Shown here: piece after piece, positions 60,001 through 64,000 of the stretch
How the letters are laid out: each line of letters begins with the position of its first letter
How positions within the stretch are numbered: the stretch's first letter is position 1
Assembly: GCA_965205785.1 (NCBI GenBank)
Contig: OZ242188.1
Span: 310,001-374,000, forward strand
Direction: 5' to 3'
From: BJGV01 sp965205785
GTDB taxonomy: Bacteria > Pseudomonadota > Gammaproteobacteria > Burkholderiales > Nitrosomonadaceae
DNA length: 64,000 nt
Position numbers and translations under genes: made by a program
Notes under the pieces: model-generated
The model's input: the letters and a program-made list of their open reading frames with translations, nothing else
Databases searched by the model: none
What the model was told of the DNA's origin: nothing

Positions 60001-60162
60001 TTCATCCCTATGGCTTTGGCTACTAGTATTGGCGCAGAGGTTCAACGGCCACTTGCAACTGTTGTAATTGGTGGTGTGATATCTTCTACCGCACTGACTC
60101 TACTTGTGCTGCCAGTACTATTCAGGCTATATCATATAGAAAACATTAGTAGGAAATCTTAG
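57004..60162 (+). CDS. czcA: CzcA-type RND heavy-metal transporter (HME family)
   Basis: The 1052-aa inner-membrane pump has the RND layout (12 helices, two large periplasmic loops). The HME motif DFGIIVDGAIVFTENSVRR lies in helix 4 at about residues 401-419; the DFGxxVDG form is typical of Co/Zn/Cd-type pumps and differs from CusA. It opens with VQVQINTQAAGYSPMESEQR and contains FALTGGLFALWLRDIPFSIS. It exports metal cations using the proton gradient. The exact metal cannot be decided from sequence. Confidence 0.95.
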   Translation: MLDHILRISINKSWIILTGVILMGMLGIYNYQRLPIDAVPDITNVQVQINTQAAGYSPMESEQRVTFPIERSMAGLPNLEYTRSISRYGLSQVTVIFKDGTDIYFARQLVNQRIQEAKDTLPTGITPTMGPISTGLGEIFMYTVKAEEGAKKPDGEPYTSTDLREIQDWIIKPQLRTVKGVTEVNSIGGFVKQFHVTPYPEKLISFGLTLQEIVIALQRNNLNVGAGYIERNGEQLLVRAPGQVVNLDEIREIILGSHHGVPVRIKNVADVLIGKELRNGAATQNGEEVVLGTVHMLIGENSRTVSIAVAKKITEINRSLPANIVATTAYNRTTLVDKTIRTVATNLIEGAILVIVVLLLFLGNIRAALIAALVIPLSMLFTFSGMVTSNVSANLMSLGALDFGIIVDGAIVFTENSVRRITNMQAQLGRELTRKERLSAVFDANKEARRALIYGELIIMVVYLPILVMSGVEGKMFHPMAITVVTALLGAMILSVTFVPAAIALFLSGKVAEKENRTVIRAKKIYVPLLTSAMQNKALTITVAVVIVVLSGLLATRTGSEFVPSLNEGDIALHALRIPGTSLTTAVEMQSELEKTIRSFPEVERVFGKIGTAEIATDPMPPNVADIFIILKPQSEWNGSHHSKTELIAAMDQAVQKIPGNKYEFTQPIQMRFNELISGVRADVAVKIFGDDLDTLLSLGKKIKTLLVTIPGAADVRTEQLSGLPLLSIRVDRAKLARYGLNVADVQDAIAISVGGINAGTIYDGDRRFSLQVRLPESIRTNIEALRRLPIKLSSNTVKRVRGITINQNAYVALGEVANLELIPGPNQISRENGKRKLVVTANVRGRDLGSFVNEARSLLGERFQPPSGYWVTWGGQFEQLLSAAKRLQIVVPFALGLILILLYAMFRNFRDGLLIFTGVPFALTGGLFALWLRDIPFSISAAVGFIALSGIAVLNGLVMLSFIRNLLKEGLSLDDAIQTGAVTRLRPILMTALTTAIGFIPMALATSIGAEVQRPLATVVIGGVISSTALTLLVLPVLFRLYHIENISRKS

Positions 60163-60285
60163 ATTTTACAGAATGAACTTTAGAATTCAAAAATATAAAA
60201 TAAGATTCTTTGAATCTGGTACATTAACAGAATTCAGTTCCAATATAGTACCTATATAATTAGTAATCCCCATGGAGTTAAATTT

Positions 60286-60621
60286 ATGAGATCTGTTGTT
60301 CTTACTTTACTTTCCATATTGGCACTTACCTCGTGCACTACAGTTGAGAATATGCGTAATATACGAGAAGGCCAAACAAAAGAAGAGGTTATAACAGCTG
60401 TTGGAAGTCCCAATGGCTTTCACCGTAGTGAAGAATATGAGGCTCTTCAATATACTAATCTTCTGATAAATCGCTGGTCTATATTTAGTGGGCTGTCCTG
60501 GAACCGAACAGATTACTCTGTAATTCTAAAAAATGATCGTGTAATTGAATATGGACCCGGAAAAATCATTAAACGTAAGAAAAATGAGACGCCATATACG
60601 CTTATTCAAGAACAGTATTAA
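60286..60621 (+). CDS. Small lipoprotein, SmpA/OmlA-like
   Basis: The 111-aa precursor has a lipobox (LALTSC). The mature part begins TTVENMRNIREGQTKEEVIT with AVGSPNGFHRSEEYEALQYT, the pattern of SmpA/OmlA (BamE-like) beta-alpha domains, and ends with the SVILKNDRVIEYGPGK strand. BamE itself is usually elsewhere. This is probably a paralog of unknown role. Confidence 0.7.
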   Translation: MRSVVLTLLSILALTSCTTVENMRNIREGQTKEEVITAVGSPNGFHRSEEYEALQYTNLLINRWSIFSGLSWNRTDYSVILKNDRVIEYGPGKIIKRKKNETPYTLIQEQY

Positions 60622-60717
60622 CTCACTTTGAATTGTTAATCTTTACTTGCCGCAAAATAGATATCGTAAAAAGCAAATACATAAAAAACTATCTAATAAT
60701 CCGAGATATTATATCTT

Positions 60718-60930
60718 CTACAGTTTCCTCTGTAATTTGACATCAATAATACGTATATTTTCACTATCAGCGTCTTTTATTATAGACTGCTCTTTTGAGT
60801 CATAATGCCATTGATTATCTTTTATGCGTAGTGGCTCAGATTGAGCGCTATTTGCTATAAAAAGTGCAACTATTATGCTAACGACAGTGATAATTAATAC
60901 CATTAGTATCTCTTGGACTATGTGTCTCAC
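60718..60930 (-). CDS. Small membrane-anchored protein
   Basis: I choose GTG 60930 because AAGGAGGT lies four bases upstream, a very strong site; the longer frame from GTG 61017 has none. The 70-aa product has an N-terminal membrane segment (EILMVLIITVVSIIVALFIA) and a hydrophilic exported tail (DNQWHYDSKEQSIIKDADSE). No family is recognised. Confidence 0.6.
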   Translation of the reverse strand: MRHIVQEILMVLIITVVSIIVALFIANSAQSEPLRIKDNQWHYDSKEQSIIKDADSENIRIIDVKLQRKL

Positions 60931-61195
60931 TGTCACCTCCTTATTTAAATGCCAAGCTCCAGAAACTGCATACTTAGGATAGTAATTTTCAACTAAATAA
61001 TCTGTGAACAAAATCACATTTTTAAAAGAAATTGCATAATAATCTTTCAGTTTTCAGTCCACTCACAAATGAGTAGCTTTTCCTAACCCCAATCTTAATA
61101 AAATAACTAGCCGCATTGACTACTTATCACTCTAAGTGTAGGTTCATGAACAAGAACAAACCAATATCTTATTATTTCTAAAGGAGTACTAATAA

Positions 61196-61906
61196 GTGCC
61201 CAATATTCAATCTCCAACTATTTCTAATCCAAAAGTCTTAGACCCGGTTAATCCTGCTATTGAAAATTACATGCGTAGCTTAGTGAGTCAGACAGATCGC
61301 CCGGTACTTACTGAGATGGAGAAGGAGGCTGAGAGTAATAATTTCCCAATTATTGGTCGCCTTGTTGGTATTTTTCTTGAAACCATGGCAAGAGCAATCA
61401 ATGCAAAACGGGTTTTTGAATTTGGTAGTGGGTATGGCTATTCCGCATATTGGTTTGCTAAGGCAGTAGGGGAAGAAGGGACTGTGGTTTGCAGTGACGG
61501 AGATCCGTTAAATAAGGAAAGAGCTGAAAAATATCTAAGTTCTGTGGAATTAGGAAATAGAGTTAATTTTCATACTGGATATGCTCAGGAAATTTTTTCT
61601 GAGACTGAAGGGTTATTTGATATCTGCTATAACGATGCAGATAAAGACCAATACCCTGAAATATGGCATATGGCAAAGAATAGAATTTGTCCAGGCGGGC
61701 TATATATAGCTGATAATGTTCTATGGCATGGGCGGGTTGCAGTAGAGAATTATGTTGATATTGTTCCTGGTTGGACAGAAGCGATTATGGAGCACAACCA
61801 ATTAATTTTTAATGACCCTGAATTTGATACTTTTATTAACCCAACTCGGGATGGTGTCGTTATGGCACGAAAAAAAACCACACGGGAATTTGAATTCAAT
61901 AAATAA
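61196..61906 (+). CDS. O-methyltransferase (caffeoyl-CoA/catechol type)
   Basis: The 236-aa protein starts at GTG 61196 after AAGGAG. The SAM motif is VFEFGSGYGYSAYWFAKAV. The family metal-binding region is in DICYNDADKDQYPEIWHMAK and the segment GLYIADNVLWHGRVA. It belongs to the class I O-methyltransferase family 3, which needs Mg2+ and methylates catechol-like hydroxyls. The substrate is unknown. It is monocistronic. Confidence 0.88.
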   Translation: MPNIQSPTISNPKVLDPVNPAIENYMRSLVSQTDRPVLTEMEKEAESNNFPIIGRLVGIFLETMARAINAKRVFEFGSGYGYSAYWFAKAVGEEGTVVCSDGDPLNKERAEKYLSSVELGNRVNFHTGYAQEIFSETEGLFDICYNDADKDQYPEIWHMAKNRICPGGLYIADNVLWHGRVAVENYVDIVPGWTEAIMEHNQLIFNDPEFDTFINPTRDGVVMARKKTTREFEFNK

Positions 61907-61961
61907 ATATTACATGCGAAATTGGAGCATATGATATTTGTCCTTCTCAGCTGCAACACTA

Positions 61962-63086
61962 CTATTTCTTAAGAAGCTCGCTACTAGACTGGTCTGACCA
62001 AGTTTTCTTTCCAAGAACACCTCTAGATAAATACCTTCTACTTACTCGTAAAGCAGTAAGCCGATCATTCTTAGTCAACTTACTGATATCTTGGACTGCA
62101 CTATAAAAAAGCTCCATATCTCCGCCCTGCCTAATAAGTAAAGACCGAAATTCCGGGACAAGTTTTGTATAAGTAGAAACTGTTGCAAGTAATGCATTAT
62201 TCATCTGTAGCTCAAACCATTTGTTATAGCTACTCAATTCTTTATCAGTAGCTTTCAGCTGACTAAATTCTTCTTGTAGTTCAGAAAGAATATTCAGCTT
62301 AGAATTACGCTTTTCTGAATCATTTGTATTAGAGGAAAACAATCTCTTTAATCGTTCACGATATTTTAATACTAGCTTAGTAAAAATAAGCTCTCTTCTC
62401 TGTCCCGCATCAAATTTATCTTGTTGTTCTAAAGTACTATTACTTGCCAGCCAGCGCCTTGTTCCTTCCTGTTCAACCAATGTTGCAAAGGATTCATTAA
62501 ACTCTGTATCATCCTGTACATAGACAACCTGATGAGCAAGCTCATGAAATATAAGTCTAGCAAGTTGTATTTCAGAAAAACCAATAAAAGTGTTGAGCAC
62601 AGGATCATCAAACCATCCTAAAGTGGAATATGCTCGAATACCCCCTACATGAACGTCGTAGTTTTTATTTCTTAGTTCTTCTGCAAAATAGTCCGCTTCA
62701 TCTTTAGAAAAAAAACCGCGATACTTTACACAGCCCGCCCCTACAAAGCACCATTCTTTAAGTTTCGTGGAAAACTCAGGTGTGGCATATACATTCCAAA
62801 CCACGTAAGGACGCTTTAAGTCAGCATAATCCATATAGCTTTCGTTCTCAGGAAGCTTCAGAGTATTGCTAGCAAATTTTCGTAATAAAATAACTTTGGA
62901 TAAAGCTTTCTTTAATGTTTTATCAGTATTTGGATCAGCTACAATCGTATTAATCGGTTGGACTTTACGCAAAATTTCCATCTGACCATCCACAGCCTGA
63001 GCGTAATAGGGAAGATTGGTGCATCCGTACAGCCAGAAAGCAAAACTTATTGCCGCAATGAATGATAAAGTACGATAATTTTTCAA
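61962..63086 (-). CDS. Putative zinc aminopeptidase lipoprotein (DUF2265-type)
   Basis: The 374-aa precursor has a lipobox (WLYGC). The N-terminal half has YYAQAVDGQMEILRKVQPIN, typical of the family, then GGIRAYSTLGWFDDPVLNT and the metallopeptidase motif IFHELAHQVVYV with FNESFATLVEQEG downstream as the third ligand region. The family is annotated as predicted aminopeptidases; activity is not well established. It shares a transcript with the hydrolase gene upstream (gap five bases). Confidence 0.85.
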   Translation of the reverse strand: MKNYRTLSFIAAISFAFWLYGCTNLPYYAQAVDGQMEILRKVQPINTIVADPNTDKTLKKALSKVILLRKFASNTLKLPENESYMDYADLKRPYVVWNVYATPEFSTKLKEWCFVGAGCVKYRGFFSKDEADYFAEELRNKNYDVHVGGIRAYSTLGWFDDPVLNTFIGFSEIQLARLIFHELAHQVVYVQDDTEFNESFATLVEQEGTRRWLASNSTLEQQDKFDAGQRRELIFTKLVLKYRERLKRLFSSNTNDSEKRNSKLNILSELQEEFSQLKATDKELSSYNKWFELQMNNALLATVSTYTKLVPEFRSLLIRQGGDMELFYSAVQDISKLTKNDRLTALRVSRRYLSRGVLGKKTWSDQSSSELLKK

Positions 63087-63091
63087 AATTA

Positions 63092-63745
63092 TTAGAATGT
63101 AAGGCTATGGGAAAAATTCCCATTTTGTAAGAAATTACATATCTGTTCTGCAACACTGGTAGAAATAAGCATTCCAGAATGGCTTACATTAAGAACTATC
63201 TGGTCATGTAGACCAGATAGCTTTGTTTCCTCAACTGTCACCACACCATCATTTGGGCTTGGTAGGCCTCCTAATAATCTACCTGCTCCTAAACTTCTAC
63301 TACCAGCAATTGATCCTACCTCACAACTATCAGTGCATTCTGGAACATTCTGCTTTAAGTACTGTAGCATACTATGGCCTATCAAATGTCGTCCTAGCTT
63401 AAACCTAGCCAGCTTACTTGCTATATAACTAGGCTGACAGGGACTACCCGCTAGTACGATACGCTCAGTTCGTCGATCAGGGCACTCAGATAACATCTGC
63501 ATTATCAGAAGACCACCTAAACTATGGCCAACAAAATATATACGAGATGAAACTATCCCTGCTACAAAATCTGAAAGAATATGTGCATTCTGGGATAGTG
63601 AATTACACATAGAGGAATATGAGAAAGTAACAGTATGAAATCCACAACGCCTTAACCGTAATCCCAATAATGCCATCACCCATCCGGGCATCCAGAGACC
63701 ATGTACAAGCACAACCGTCGTTTTTAAATTTTTTTCTTCTGACAA
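63092..63745 (-). CDS. Alpha/beta hydrolase
   Basis: The 217-aa protein has VVLVHGLWMPGWVMALLGLR as the oxyanion region, the nucleophile elbow FVGHSLGGLLIMQML with Ser, an Asp in PNDGVVTVEETKL, and a C-terminal His in NVSHSGMLIS. It fits small lipase/esterase-like hydrolases of the triacylglycerol lipase/PGAP1-like group. The substrate is unknown. It precedes the peptidase gene by five bases. Confidence 0.85.
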   Translation of the reverse strand: MSEEKNLKTTVVLVHGLWMPGWVMALLGLRLRRCGFHTVTFSYSSMCNSLSQNAHILSDFVAGIVSSRIYFVGHSLGGLLIMQMLSECPDRRTERIVLAGSPCQPSYIASKLARFKLGRHLIGHSMLQYLKQNVPECTDSCEVGSIAGSRSLGAGRLLGGLPSPNDGVVTVEETKLSGLHDQIVLNVSHSGMLISTSVAEQICNFLQNGNFSHSLTF

Positions 63746-63879
63746 TATTTTCCCTTTAGTCTGATGTTAATTTTAGACTGGAGTGAAGAATATTAGTAAG
63801 AAATATCTGAGCTGTCCGATTCAGGACGAAATAAAGACTATTCTCTTGCAGACTCTATTGTAATACTATGCATCTGGCA

Positions 63880-64000
63880 TTATTCAGAGATACAATTACG
63901 ACCTTTAGCTTTTGCTCGGTAAAGTGCGTCATCGGCATTTGAGATAAGCGAGTCTAAAGTTTGTCCTGGCTGCATTTCGGCAACACCTATAGAAACAGTA
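63880..64000 (-). CDS. GGDEF-domain protein (diguanylate cyclase), C-terminal fragment
   Basis: The frame enters from the right edge and stops at 63880-63882. The visible 39 residues, TVSIGVAEMQPGQTLDSLIS then NADDALYRAKAKGRNCISE, are the standard end of a GGDEF domain. The catalytic GG[D/E]EF motif lies outside the window, so activity cannot be judged. Confidence 0.9.
   Translation of the reverse strand, partial: TVSIGVAEMQPGQTLDSLISNADDALYRAKAKGRNCISE

Noticed and set aside
1..64000. CRISPR array
   Set aside because: The dispersed palindromes and other repeats are not regularly spaced, have no uniform spacers, and no cas gene is present.

Overview
The window reads as an AT-rich (my rough estimate is about 40% GC) betaproteobacterial chromosome, most like a chemolithoautotroph of the Nitrosomonas type. 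Three things support this. There is a form IA RuBisCO inside an alpha-carboxysome operon with a divergent cbbR. The block kdsC-lptC-lptA-lptB-rpoN-hpf-ptsN-hprK-rapZ has the gene order typical of betaproteobacteria. There is also an HME-type czc efflux operon. The genus is an inference, because no rRNA or ammonia-oxidation gene lies in the window. || 1-8.7 kb is a mixed housekeeping and envelope region: the end of a U32-family tRNA-hydroxylation protein, a YheT-type hydrolase, an orphan ACP + ketosynthase pair, an adhesin-E-like protein, Dps, a cupin, a Gly/Tyr-rich secreted protein, GNAT, an aldo-keto reductase and a Nudix hydrolase. || 8.7-18.5 kb is the carboxysome locus, transcribed leftward: cbbL, cbbS, csoS2, a 44-codon ORF, csoS4A, csoS4B, three csoS1 copies, acRAF, mcdA, mcdB, a protein made of three fused RidA domains, and a decayed second mcdB. 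cbbR points rightward. The carboxysomal carbonic anhydrase gene csoSCA is missing, and the 44-codon ORF sits exactly in its usual slot with overlapping stop/start codons on both sides. || 18.6-20.7 kb holds an orphan 2OG-oxygenase-like gene and a relic of an integrated element: a 45-bp copy of the tRNA-Lys 3' end, an integrase C-terminal fragment and a small membrane protein, ending at the intact tRNA-Lys(TTT). || 21.0-36.0 kb is core chromosome: Kdo/LPS transport, sigma-54 and PTS-Ntr genes, ubiX, ygfA, mutY, a degenerate tRNA-Gly-like gene, thiS, thiG, trmB, hemW, rdgB, rph and yicC. || 36.07-53.08 kb is accessory and is bounded by a 20-bp direct repeat. Its left part is a satellite-like integrative element: tyrosine integrase, AlpA-like regulator, primase-helicase and a GC-rich origin-like region. 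Then come a lipoprotein, a XRE regulator, a Ser/Thr kinase broken by one in-frame stop, a RuvC-like protein, an unknown 227-aa protein, a repeat-flanked RNase H, an HNH protein, a lysine-rich basic protein near a SET-domain methyltransferase, a winged-helix regulator, a universal stress protein, a 29-aa membrane peptide and a DegQ-type protease. Copies of a roughly 33-bp palindrome (GAATGTCCGCTTT..AAAGCAGACATTC) are concentrated here. || 53.4-64 kb holds a czcI-like gene with czcCBA, small envelope proteins, an O-methyltransferase, a zinc-peptidase lipoprotein, an alpha/beta hydrolase and the end of a GGDEF gene. || The most interesting points are the McdAB-RidA(x3) arrangement with its mcdB relic, the missing csoSCA, the degenerate tRNA-Gly, the repeat-bounded RNase H cassette and the SET/lysine-rich pair.
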